Shown here: positions 1 through 6,986 of the stretch, in pieces | Position numbering within the stretch: the stretch's first letter is position 1 | How the letters are laid out: the number at the start of each line of letters is the position of its first letter | Position numbers and translations under genes: made by a program | Origin: JANMMJ01 sp964543235 | Lineage (GTDB): Bacteria; Pseudomonadota; Alphaproteobacteria; Rhizobiales; Aestuariivirgaceae | Direction: 5' to 3' | Assembly (NCBI GenBank): GCA_964543235.1 | Contig: CAZIXE010000091.1 | Span: 1 to 11,901 of the forward strand | Length of the DNA stretch: 11,901 nt | Notes under the pieces: generated by a model | Database searches by the model: none | The model's input: only the letters and a program-made list of their open reading frames with translations | Told to the model about the DNA's origin: nothing

Positions 1-50
1 GACACGGAATCATCAAAACTCAAAACAGTCGAGAGTTTTTCAGCAGCCTG

Positions 51-896
51 CTAGAGTATGAAGTCCGCGGCGTCGAAGGCGGCAAGCGCCACGTTCTTGA
101 TAGTGACGGTGTCGCCATTGCCGAAGTCGACGACCACATCACCACCACTCGCCGCCATCAGGGCAATGACCTGATCGGCGCTGGCGAGGCCGAAAGCGGA
201 AACATTGATCTGGTCGTCGCCATCTTCGAAGCCTGACACCATGTCGGCGCCCATGCCGGGGGCGAACACGAAGTCGTCGTCGCCCAGCCCGCCCCGCAGG
301 TGATCGTCGCCGGTGCCACCATCGAGCGTGTCGTTGCCGGCGCCACCGCCGAGGGTGTCGTCGCCATTGCCGCCCAGCAGATCGTCGCCGCCGCCGGCGC
401 CGGCCAGATGGTCGTCGCCACCGCCGCCCAGGGCGTCGTCGCCCCCTGCCCCGCCGTTCAGCGTGTCGCTGCCGCCACCGCCCAGCAGATCGTCGCGGCC
501 GCCGCCACCCGAGAGATCGTCGCCGCCGGTGCCGCCAGTGGCGGTGTCGTTGCCGGTGCCGCAGACAATGTCATCGCCATCGCCGCCACCGGAGAGGCGG
601 TCATCGCCGCCCTTGCCGTCGAGCGTGTCGTTGCCGGAGCCGCCATCCAGCGTGTCATCGCCGTCACCATCGCCGCCGGATATGTCGTCGTCACCGTCAT
701 CGCCCGAAAGATGGTCGTTGCCATCGCCGCCATCGAGATGATCGTCGCCCATGCCACCGGACAGGTCGTCATCACCCGAATCGCCGTTCAGATCATCGTC
801 GCCGTCGGTGCTGCCATCATCGTCGCTGCCGCTCGACTGGCTGTCGAGCATCTCCAGCAGCCTGGCCATGGTCCAATTGTCGTCTGCGTTTGCCAT
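51..896 (-). CDS. Short RTX (hemolysin-type calcium-binding repeat) secreted protein, 281 aa
   Basis: The protein is mostly glycine/aspartate nonapeptide repeats of the GGxGxDxLx type, running from about residue 32 to 205, so it should fold as a calcium-loaded parallel beta-roll. Residues 206-281 resemble the serralysin-type C-terminal domain and end in AADFIL, an acidic-hydrophobic terminus typical of type I secretion substrates. There is no signal peptide or catalytic domain. The first 30 residues (MANADDNWTMARLLEMLDSQ and an Asp/Ser linker) differ from the large RTX paralogues to the right. I chose the ATG at 896 because GCGAGGG lies just upstream on the minus strand; the frame stays open to 986 but that extension has no protein-like character. 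The repeats are irregular, with 10-residue units and a lone cysteine (Cys112, DDIVCGTG), odd for a family that usually lacks Cys. The gene is divergent from the HisD-family gene. Family and secretion are confident; the biological role is unknown. Confidence 0.88.
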   Translation of the reverse strand: MANADDNWTMARLLEMLDSQSSGSDDDGSTDGDDDLNGDSGDDDLSGGMGDDHLDGGDGNDHLSGDDGDDDISGGDGDGDDTLDGGSGNDTLDGKGGDDRLSGGGDGDDIVCGTGNDTATGGTGGDDLSGGGGRDDLLGGGGSDTLNGGAGGDDALGGGGDDHLAGAGGGDDLLGGNGDDTLGGGAGNDTLDGGTGDDHLRGGLGDDDFVFAPGMGADMVSGFEDGDDQINVSAFGLASADQVIALMAASGGDVVVDFGNGDTVTIKNVALAAFDAADFIL

Positions 897-926
897 TGAG
901 TATCCCTCGCTTAACTTGCAGCTGCA

Positions 927-983
927 GTGATAGGCCGCGGCTGCTGACAGGAGGCTGATGCGGCGCTGACAATTGGCTGACAG
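927..983 (-). promoter_or_regulatory. Candidate PhoB/OmpR-family box with -10 element before the short RTX gene
   Basis: Read on the minus strand from 983 to 940, four consecutive 11-mers occur: CTGTCAGCCAA, TTGTCAGCGCC, GCATCAGCCTC, CTGTCAGCAGC. On the plus strand the heptamer GCTGACA (once GCTGATG) starts at 943, 954, 965 and 976, an exact 11-bp period. This is the layout of a Pho box (CTGTCAT-N4 direct repeats) or of another winged-helix response regulator. After the last CTGTCAG there are 11 bases and then TATCAC (932-927), a plausible -10 hexamer. That spacing matches activator-dependent promoters in which the box replaces the -35. The ATG follows 30 bases later. The repeats are seen directly; assignment to PhoB is inference. 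Confidence 0.55.
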
Positions 984-1088
984 CACGCCGCGTTCCCGGC
1001 ACCCTGAAGGATGCGTTAATTTTCAATCTCGGATTCTCGGTAAATCTGTTGCACAAGGGGCGCCGACACCACCTCGCCACGGACCGCC

Positions 1089-2408
1089 ATGACCATCAGA
1101 TTCGTCGAGCTTGCCCGGATCAGTGCCCAGGAACGCGCAACCATGCTGAAGCGTGCCGAAGACGATCTCGGCCCCTATCTCGAGAAGGTGAAACCGATCA
1201 TCGAGGCGGTCCGCAGCGAGGGCGATGAGGCTCTGGCACGGTTTGCCCGCGATTTCGACAAGGCGCCGGTCACGGCTGACCGGCTGGCCGCCACGCCGGA
1301 CGATTTCGCGCAGGCCGCCCGGCAACTCGCCCCCGAAGTGAAAGAGGCGATCAGCTTCGCCGCCGGCAATATCCGGAAGTTTCACGAAGACCAGAAACCG
1401 GAAGAAATGTGGCTGCACGAGATGCGCCCCGGCGTCTTTGCGGGCGACCGCACCGGGCCCATTGCCTCGGCCGCCTGCTATGTGCCGAGGGGCAAAGGAG
1501 CATTTCCTTCCTCGGTGATGATGCTCGGCATTCCCGCCAAGGTCGCCGGGGTCAAGGATCTCTGCATCATCACCCCGCCGGGACCGGATGGCGACATCGA
1601 TGCGGCCACGCTGGTGGCGGCGGAGGCGGCGGGAATCATGCGGGTTTACAAGGCGGGCGGCGCACAGGGCATCGCGGCGGTGGCCTTCGGCACGCAGACC
1701 ATTCCGAAATGCGCCAAGGTGGTGGGGCCCGGTTCTCCCTGGGTCGTCGCCGCCAAGCGGATTGTCGCCGATGTCATCGATACCGGCATCCCGGCGGGAC
1801 CCAGCGAGACGATCATCTTCGCCGATGACACGGTGGACGGGCGGCTGGCGGCACTCGATCTGCTGATCGAGGCCGAGCACGGGCCCGACTCGGGCGCCTT
1901 CCTGGTGACGACCAGCCGTGAAGTGGCCGAGGCGGCGCTGAAGGCCATTCCCCAATACTGGAGGCAGATGAGCCCGCAACGGGTCAAGTTCACGCAGGCG
2001 GTGCTCGGCTCGAGCCGGGGCGGCATCGTGATTGCGCGCGATACGGACGAGGCCATGGACTTCATCAACGACTATGCGCCGGAACATCTCGAGATTCTGG
2101 CGCACGAGCCTTTCGCCTATCTGGGCAAGGTGAAGAATGCCGGCGAAGTGCTGCTCGGCGAACACACCCCCACGACGCTGGGTAATTTCGTCATCGGCCC
2201 AAGCCACGTATTGCCGACGGGCGGCTGGGCCAAGAGTTTTTCGGCGTTGTCGGTGCACGATTTTATGAAGCGCACGTCGGTCGCCTATGTCACCCGCGCG
2301 GGTTACCCGGAACTCGCACGGCATGCCAAAACCATTGCCACCTACGAGGGCTTCGATGCGCATGCCAATGCCGTATCGGAGATGCGAACACGGATCATCG
2401 ACAATTGA
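1089..2408 (+). CDS. hisD: Histidinol dehydrogenase (HisD) family NAD-dependent dehydrogenase, probable paralogue
   Basis: This 439-residue protein matches HisD along its whole length, the usual size. HisD oxidises L-histidinol to L-histidine with two NAD molecules in the cytoplasm. Visible family landmarks are CYVPRGKGAFPSSVMM, GGAQGIAAVAFGT, VVGPGSPWV, AGPSE, AEHGPDS, YAPEHLEI with the catalytic pair Glu332-His333, SHVLPT with His373, and a C-terminal YEGFDAHANAV with Glu420 and His425. Compared with E. coli HisD as I recall it, two of the four zinc ligands are changed: Gln259 becomes Glu261 and Asp360 becomes Asn366, while His262 (His264) and His419 (His425) are kept. The Asp of the IDMPAGPSE motif is Gly here (TGIPAGPSE). 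No other his gene is adjacent. These points favour a HisD-like paralogue acting on another alcohol substrate, so the symbol means family, not proven function. The start at 1089 gives the expected N-terminus, but its upstream SD is weak. Confidence 0.9.
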   Translation: MTIRFVELARISAQERATMLKRAEDDLGPYLEKVKPIIEAVRSEGDEALARFARDFDKAPVTADRLAATPDDFAQAARQLAPEVKEAISFAAGNIRKFHEDQKPEEMWLHEMRPGVFAGDRTGPIASAACYVPRGKGAFPSSVMMLGIPAKVAGVKDLCIITPPGPDGDIDAATLVAAEAAGIMRVYKAGGAQGIAAVAFGTQTIPKCAKVVGPGSPWVVAAKRIVADVIDTGIPAGPSETIIFADDTVDGRLAALDLLIEAEHGPDSGAFLVTTSREVAEAALKAIPQYWRQMSPQRVKFTQAVLGSSRGGIVIARDTDEAMDFINDYAPEHLEILAHEPFAYLGKVKNAGEVLLGEHTPTTLGNFVIGPSHVLPTGGWAKSFSALSVHDFMKRTSVAYVTRAGYPELARHAKTIATYEGFDAHANAVSEMRTRIIDN

Positions 2409-2563
2409 TCAGGCTGCGGACGATCGCCTGAAACAGTTGAAGCACGAGACCGCTATCGCGGAGATCCGGCGGCTACAACCTCCGCTCAAGGACGTCGACC
2501 CGATCTGAACGCCGAGGCGTGGTGCAGACCCTGCGCCCGCCAGCATGAAACGGAGACGACGCA

Positions 2564-3062
2564 ATGGTCAACCTCACCAACAACAACGACACGGAATTCC
2601 TCGGCAACGGAGACGACGAAGTCTACGTGCTGTTCGGCGATGACTTCATTTCCGCCGGCGGCGGCAACGATACGATCTACGGCGGCATCGGCAATGACAC
2701 GATCCTGCCGGGGCCGGCCTCGACCTCGTCGAGGGCGGCGATAACATCGATACGGTGCTCTACGGAAACGCCCTGTCCGGAGTTGTCGTCGATCTCAATC
2801 AAAATTTCGGTTACGCGATGAGGCTCGGCAAGGCGCTGGACAACGACACGCTTTACGGCATCGGCAAGATCGACCTCAACAGTGCGGGGGCGAGACATTC
2901 ATCGGCGGCAAAACGTTCTCGGGTACAGCCGGCGAAGTCCGCAAACTCTATGAGGGCGACAATACGATCGTTCTGCTCGACAAGGACGGAGACGGAGTTG
3001 CCGATCTCGCCATCGTCCTGAAGGGCCATAGCGACTCGCTGGCCGGGGACTTCATTTTGTGA
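2564..3062 (+). pseudogene. Decayed RTX paralogue: N-terminus fused to C-terminus, two frameshifts
   Basis: An ATG preceded by GGAG at 8-base spacing starts MVNLTNNNDTEFLGNGDDEV, clearly the N-terminus of the large RTX paralogues. The frame holds to NDTILPG and then breaks near 2710-2713, where one G seems to be missing from a G run. One frame back it continues GLDLVEGGDNIDTVLYGNALSGVVVDL to about 2886. A second -1 break in the GCGGGGGCG run near 2886-2891 leads to GETFIGGKTFSG, then LDKDGDGVADLAIVLKG, ending in GDFIL and a TGA at 3060-3062. With both shifts repaired the product would be only about 165 residues. It joins the N-terminal region directly to the C-terminal domain at about DTLYGI/GKIDL (near 2860-2875), so all but the start of the first roughly 100-residue repeat module is missing. 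Likely a relic of recombination between repeats; sequencing error in G runs could explain the frameshifts but not the missing middle. Confidence 0.8.
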
Positions 3063-3086
3063 GGGGCCCCTGAGGTGCGATCACCA

Positions 3087-3106
3087 ATCGTCCGGCGGCG
3101 GACGAT
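3087..3106 (+). terminator. Perfect 8-bp stem-loop after the decayed RTX gene
   Basis: ATCGTCCG (3087-3094), a GCGG tetraloop, and CGGACGAT (3099-3106) form a perfect hairpin beginning 24 bases after the TGA of the decayed RTX gene. The position suits a terminator or an mRNA 3' end stabiliser. It is not followed by a T run, so intrinsic termination is uncertain. Confidence 0.35.
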
Positions 3107-3218
3107 GCGGTGACGCCGCAGGGCGAGGTTCTTCCGAAATGGTGAATGCTTCCTCAAGAGCGCCTGCCTGCTGCGGGCAGTCATGGCAAACGCCAAGGAT
3201 TCCACGGTTTTGCCGCAG

Positions 3219-3236
3219 CTTGAAACACTTGAAACA
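3219..3236 (+). repeat. Tandem 9-mer CTTGAAACA x2
   Basis: Two exact copies of CTTGAAACA lie head to tail about 130 bases before the first intact large RTX gene. Each includes TTGAAA, a -35-like hexamer, but no matching -10 is seen at 16-18 bp. It could be a regulator site or chance. Confidence 0.4.
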
Positions 3237-3364
3237 ACAAATCACGGTGCCGGGAATGCGGCTGCAACGCAAGCCGGGTAGGCAGGCGGGATGAGCATGA
3301 ATGCGCCATTCACAATCGGTTCAGCGAGGAGCCACCAGAAGCGGGCGCGCAAGAGGAAACCGAT

Positions 3365-4783
3365 TTGGCAATGGTCACTACCACACTCACCGAAGGCAAC
3401 GACGTCAGATTTCTTGGCACTGGCGATGACGAGGTGTTCGGTCTCGGAGGCAATGATTTCATCGCGGCCGGGGGCGGCAACGATACGCTGTGGGGCGGCC
3501 TCGGCGACGACACGCTGACCGCAAGCACCGGCGTCAACGAGGTGCACGGCGGCGGCGGCATCGACACAGTGCTCTATGCCGGAGCGGCGGCGTTCATGTA
3601 TGTCGACCTCGCCCAGGGCGTCGCCTACAGCGACGGCATGGGTATCGACGACAAGCTGTTCTCAATCGAGAACGTCAATGGCAGCAGCCATGGCGACTTT
3701 CTGCTTGGCAACGGCAAGGCGAACAAGCTGTCGGGCCTCAATGGCGATGACCGGCTCTTCGGCCGGGCTGGACAGGACACGCTACTGGGCGGTGACGGCA
3801 ATGACCAGCTCGACGGCGGCGGCGGCTCCAACCTTCTCGACGGCGGCAATGGTGACTTTGACTTTGCGAACTACCAGTTCTCGTCCGGAGCGGTCGTCAT
3901 CGACCTTTCCACGGGTACCGGAAGCGGCGGTGACGCCGAGGGCGACGGCTTCATCAGCGTCGAGAATATCGGCGGGTCGGCATCAGGCGACAAGCTCATC
4001 GGCTCCAATGCAAGCAACTCTCTGTTCGGTGTGAATGGCAGCGATACGATTCTGGGAATGGACGGCGGCGATGTGCTGTACGGGGGAATGGGCAAGGACA
4101 TCCTGCGCGGCGGCGCTGGCTATGACGTTCTGATCGGTCATGAGGGCGCCGACCGGCTCTATGGCGGCGCCGATCCCGATACGGCTGCCTACTTCACATC
4201 GCTTGCCGGGGTCGCGATCAATCTCGCAACCAACATCAACAGCGGCGGTGACGCGCAGGGCGACAAGCTGTTCTCGATCGAGAATGTAACCGGCTCCAAC
4301 CACAATGACACGATTACCGGCAATGGCAGCAGCAACGTCCTGCAAGGCGGTGACGGCAACGACGCCGTGAAGGGTGCCGGCGGCAACGATTTTCTCTATG
4401 GTGATGGCAGCAATGATACGATCGCGGGCGGCAGCGGCGATGACCGCGTCGTTGGCGGCCTCGGCAAGGACCGGATGACCGGCGGCGACGGCGCAGACAT
4501 TTTCCAGTTCCTGTCCTCAGCCGACAGCGGCCTCACAGCCGTGGCGCGCGATGTCATCACCGACTTCACGGCGGGGCTGGACAAACTGGACCTGCGCGAG
4601 GCCGGCGGGGAAGGATTCATCGGACAGTCGGACTTCGCGAAGGTGCCCGGCCAGGTCAGATTCCTGTACGACGCCGACGACAACACGGTGGTCCAGATCG
4701 ACACACTGGCCATGGGATTTGCCACCGTGGAGATCCTCCTCAAGGGCCATATCAACCTCACCAGCGCAGACTTCATCTTCTGA
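3365..4783 (+). CDS. Large RTX calcium-binding repeat protein, paralogue A, 472 aa
   Basis: This acidic protein is built of GGxGxDxLx repeats with no enzyme domain or signal peptide. After the family N-terminus (LTEGNDVRFLGTGDDEVF, then LGGNDFIAAGGGNDT) come three higher-order modules. Each opens with a D-x2-x2-Y strand and a GVxVDL-like strand (YVDLAQG near 79, VIDLSTG near 188, AINLATN near 293), followed by GD-x4-IEN-x-x-GS and a block of nonapeptides. Residues from about 385 (DIFQFLSSADSG...RDVITDF) form a serralysin-type C-terminal domain ending in ADFIF, the presumed type I secretion signal. I chose TTG at 3365 because GAGG (3353-3356) is 8 bases upstream, the spacing seen in all its paralogues; ATG 3371 (MVTTTLTEGND) is the alternative and is 14 bases from the SD. 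The next paralogue begins 40 bases after the stop with no terminator, so the two are probably co-transcribed. Role unknown; a structural or matrix function is inferred. Confidence 0.92.
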   Translation: MAMVTTTLTEGNDVRFLGTGDDEVFGLGGNDFIAAGGGNDTLWGGLGDDTLTASTGVNEVHGGGGIDTVLYAGAAAFMYVDLAQGVAYSDGMGIDDKLFSIENVNGSSHGDFLLGNGKANKLSGLNGDDRLFGRAGQDTLLGGDGNDQLDGGGGSNLLDGGNGDFDFANYQFSSGAVVIDLSTGTGSGGDAEGDGFISVENIGGSASGDKLIGSNASNSLFGVNGSDTILGMDGGDVLYGGMGKDILRGGAGYDVLIGHEGADRLYGGADPDTAAYFTSLAGVAINLATNINSGGDAQGDKLFSIENVTGSNHNDTITGNGSSNVLQGGDGNDAVKGAGGNDFLYGDGSNDTIAGGSGDDRVVGGLGKDRMTGGDGADIFQFLSSADSGLTAVARDVITDFTAGLDKLDLREAGGEGFIGQSDFAKVPGQVRFLYDADDNTVVQIDTLAMGFATVEILLKGHINLTSADFIF

Positions 4784-4823
4784 GTCCGCCAGCCGCAGCA
4801 ATCACCAAATAGGAGTTCCACTT

Positions 4824-6230
4824 ATGGTCACCCTCACCAATGGCGACGACGCCTCCTTCCAGCCGGATACGAATGACGAGGTGTTCGCACTTGCCGGCCA
4901 CGATCTGGTCGCCGGCGGCGGCGGCAACGACACGATCTGGGGCGGATCGGGCAATGACATCCTGAACGGCGGGACCGGCCTCGACGTGCTGAATGGCGGC
5001 ACCGGAATCGACACGGTCTTCTATTCCTTCGCCTCCTCCGGCGTGTTTGCCAGCCTCGGCCTGGGTTTCGGGTACGTCACGGGCCTCGGCAAGGCGGCGG
5101 ACGAGGACAAGCTGGTCGACATAGAGAACCTCACCGGCAGCAACTACGATGACACGCTGGCGGGCGACGACGACAACAACGTTCTCAAGGGTCTCAAGGG
5201 TGGCGACCGGCTGAATGGCTGGATCGGCAATGACACGCTCGAAGGCGGCGAGGGATATGACCGGCTCGAGGGCTGGGACGGCGCGGACCATCTCGACGGC
5301 GGCGCCGGCTTCGACTACGCGGCCTACAAATACTCCACGGCTGGTGTTCAAGTCGACCTGCTGGCCGGCACCGGCGCGCTGGGCCAGGCCGAAGGCGACA
5401 CGCTGGTCAATATCGAGGGCGTTGACGGGTCGGACTTTGCCGATGTGTTGAGGGGCGATGCCAACTACAATTCGCTGCTCGGTGGCAAGGGTGCCGACAC
5501 GCTGAGCGGGCGCGGCGGCAGTGACGACCTGTATGGCCATGAGGGCAAGGATATCCTCAATGGCGGTGGCGGCGATGATGTGCTCAGCGGCGGCAAGGGT
5601 GCCGATACGCTGAATGGCGGGACCGGCTTCGACACGGCCAACTATTATCTGGCGGGGGCGGCGATCGGCGTCAATCTCGCCAGTGGCGGCACGGCCGGCG
5701 AGGCCGCCGGTGACGTCTACAACGCGATCGAGACGGTCTGGGGCTCGGCCCATGGCGACACGATCACCGGCGATGGCAACGCCAACACGCTGGTAGGTTA
5801 CGGCGGCAATGACACGATGGCGGGCGGCGGCGGCGCCGACCGGCTGCTCGGCCGCGAAGACAACGACGTGCTCAAGGGCGGGGCTGGTGCCGACACCATC
5901 GAAGGCGGCGCAAGCGCCGATACCATGACCGGCGGCGCTGGGGCAGATGTGTTCTACTACAATGCACTCCCCGATAGCGGCACGACGGCAGCAACGCGCG
6001 ACGTCATCACCGATTTCCAGCACGGTATCGACAAGATCGATCTCAGCGACATCGGTGGCAAGACCTATGTCGGTTTCTCGTTCTCCTCGATTCCGGGCCA
6101 GGTGCGGCAGTTCTACGAGGGTGGCAACACGGTGATCCAGCTCGACACCACGGGTCTCAAGACGGCGGCCATGGAGATCACGCTGCAGGGGCAGATTATT
6201 CTGTCTGCTGACGATTTCATATTTGCCTGA
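4824..6230 (+). CDS. Large RTX calcium-binding repeat protein, paralogue B, 468 aa
   Basis: The start is the ATG at 4824, preceded by TAGGAG at 8-base spacing and giving MVTLTNGDDASF, the shared family N-terminus. The open frame extends upstream to 4551 only as a shadow of the previous gene. The layout equals that of its neighbour: N-terminal repeats (residues 1-60), three modules whose lead strands sit at GVFASL (73), GVQVDL (174) and IGVNLA (281), i.e. spaced 101 and 107 residues, then a serralysin-like C-terminal domain from about 384 (DVFYYNALPDSG, RDVITDFQHGIDKIDL). It ends SADDFIFA, one residue longer than the others. There is no cysteine, signal peptide or catalytic motif. Export by a type I system in the unfolded state and folding on extracellular calcium is expected from the family. 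It likely shares an mRNA with the upstream paralogue. Function is not known. Confidence 0.93.
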   Translation: MVTLTNGDDASFQPDTNDEVFALAGHDLVAGGGGNDTIWGGSGNDILNGGTGLDVLNGGTGIDTVFYSFASSGVFASLGLGFGYVTGLGKAADEDKLVDIENLTGSNYDDTLAGDDDNNVLKGLKGGDRLNGWIGNDTLEGGEGYDRLEGWDGADHLDGGAGFDYAAYKYSTAGVQVDLLAGTGALGQAEGDTLVNIEGVDGSDFADVLRGDANYNSLLGGKGADTLSGRGGSDDLYGHEGKDILNGGGGDDVLSGGKGADTLNGGTGFDTANYYLAGAAIGVNLASGGTAGEAAGDVYNAIETVWGSAHGDTITGDGNANTLVGYGGNDTMAGGGGADRLLGREDNDVLKGGAGADTIEGGASADTMTGGAGADVFYYNALPDSGTTAATRDVITDFQHGIDKIDLSDIGGKTYVGFSFSSIPGQVRQFYEGGNTVIQLDTTGLKTAAMEITLQGQIILSADDFIFA

Positions 6231-6321
6231 CCGGGCGCACCAGGAAACATATTAAACGCTCCGGCAAAATTGCAGAAATCCCGCCGAAACGATGTGACGG
6301 CATAGTCCCGTTCCATCACCG

Positions 6322-6349
6322 GGCGGGCGCCTCAACGGAACGGCCCGCC
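6322..6349 (+). terminator. GC-rich inverted repeat after paralogue B
   Basis: GGCGGGC (6322-6328) pairs with GCCCGCC (6343-6349) across a 14-base loop, about 90 bases after the RTX stop and 40 before the DUF1127 start. It is followed by TCTCTCCC rather than a T run, so it may be a weak terminator or a leader structure of the DUF1127 mRNA. Confidence 0.3.
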
Positions 6350-6389
6350 TCTCTCCCACAACCGAGACAATCCAAAACGGAACAAGCCC

Positions 6390-6551
6390 ATGATACGGAC
6401 CGACCTGCCCCGCTCGCTTTCCTCCTGGATGATTGAACGCCGCCAGCAGCGCGCGCTCATGCAGCTGCTCTCCTATGACGACCACCTGCTCAGCGACATG
6501 GGGCTGACGCGGAGCGACGTTCGCCTCCTGCTCGATGCCAAGTCCCGATAG
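6390..6551 (+). CDS. DUF1127 family mini-protein, 53 aa
   Basis: A 53-residue ORF starts MIRTDLPRSLSSWMIERRQQ and has the DUF1127 hallmark LLSYDDHLLSDMGLTRSDV (residues 27-44), resembling the family pattern L-x-x-L-D-D-x-L-L-x-D-I-G-L-T-R-x-D. A basic helix (Arg17, Arg18, Arg21) precedes it. GGAAC lies upstream of the ATG. Alphaproteobacterial DUF1127 proteins are abundant small regulators; some act with RNA in phosphate- or carbon-linked control, but I cannot assign this one. It is read in the same direction as the RTX genes, 159 bases after paralogue B, so an RTX transcript could run into it, or it may have its own promoter near the inverted repeat at 6322-6349. Confidence 0.85.
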   Translation: MIRTDLPRSLSSWMIERRQQRALMQLLSYDDHLLSDMGLTRSDVRLLLDAKSR

Positions 6552-6675
6552 ACGCTGATCCCGCCATTTCCCCATACCGCTCCAAGTTCCCTGCAAAAAA
6601 ATGATCCATGAACATGGCCAGCAGAATCCCTTCACCTTCCTTGCTCAGCCAACTCCTTGCGCCGGCTGAGACCCG

Positions 6676-6800
6676 CTGACCAGAAACAGCGATTTCAGTT
6701 CTGGCGGCAACGGTCTGAACATCGTGCCGGGGCTGGGTGGCAACGAAAATTCCAATGGCGGCGGCGGCATTAGGCATATCGCAAGCGGTGGCGGCGCTTG
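6676..6800 (+). pseudogene. Probable relic of an RTX paralogue N-terminus
   Basis: Within the 435-base gene-free stretch 6552-6986, one frame from 6676 reads LTRNSDFSSGGNGLN, then PGLGGNENSNGGGGIRHI. This lines up with the paralogue N-terminus LTNGDDTKFFGSGNHL...LGGNDFISAGGGDDT: shared are LT, D, F, G-GN-L, LGGN, S and GGG. Upstream, the expected ATG-GCA-ACC is replaced by TGA-GAC-CCG, so a stop precedes it in frame. Beyond about 6800 the similarity is lost, and the frame runs on to 6978 without protein-like character. I read it as a decayed N-terminal fragment; low complexity makes chance similarity possible. I see nothing else supportable in 6552-6986. Confidence 0.4.
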
Positions 6801-6986
6801 GCCGTTTCCGGAGTTGCAGTGCCGGCCGGAACGTGGCAGCAAATGGTGGCTTTCGTCATTAGGCGCTGAACCATGCAGGCGACGCTACAGCAACAGCCCG
6901 GGAACACCCATGCCTAGGTCCACCATCGTCAGGGCCAGCGGCAGGAAGGGTTCGCTGCGCGTGCGGCCTGGGGCGTGAGGCCGGCA

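Larger units (their letters stand above)
3063..3364. other. Gene-free interval between decayed and first intact large RTX gene
   Basis: These 302 bases hold no convincing gene. They contain the palindrome AGGGGCCCCT straight after the upstream stop codon, a perfect 8-bp stem-loop at 3087-3106, a tandem 9-mer at 3219-3236, and the ribosome binding site of the next RTX gene (AGAGGA, 3352-3357). Any promoter for the 3365 gene should lie here, but I see no clear -35/-10 pair. Confidence 0.5.

Noticed and set aside
300..899. 199-codon plus-strand ORF rich in Val/Ala/Ile opposite the short RTX gene
   Set aside because: It is the mirror of GGC-GAC-GAC-type RTX codons; the composition is a by-product, there is no ribosome site, and the minus-strand reading has clear RTX family features.
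1023..2363. 446-codon minus-strand ORF opposite the HisD-family gene
   Set aside because: Arg/His/Gly-rich shadow ORF typical of GC-rich DNA; the plus strand encodes an end-to-end HisD match.
2409..2431. Inverted repeat TCAGGC-N11-GCCTGA right after the HisD-family stop
   Set aside because: Six-base stem with an 11-base loop and no T run; too weak to call a terminator.
2287..2508. ORF overlapping the hisD 3' end with a plausible tail (DRLKQLKHETAIAEIRRLQP)
   Set aside because: Its start lies inside hisD in another frame, with no start codon or ribosome site near the protein-like tail; at most a relic.
4773..6023. 416-codon minus-strand ORF opposite RTX paralogue B
   Set aside because: Antisense shadow of the RTX repeats with the same Val/Ala/Ile bias as the other shadows.
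6975..6986. GTG start extending the membrane protein by four residues
   Set aside because: It overlaps the GAGG that is well placed for the ATG at 6987.
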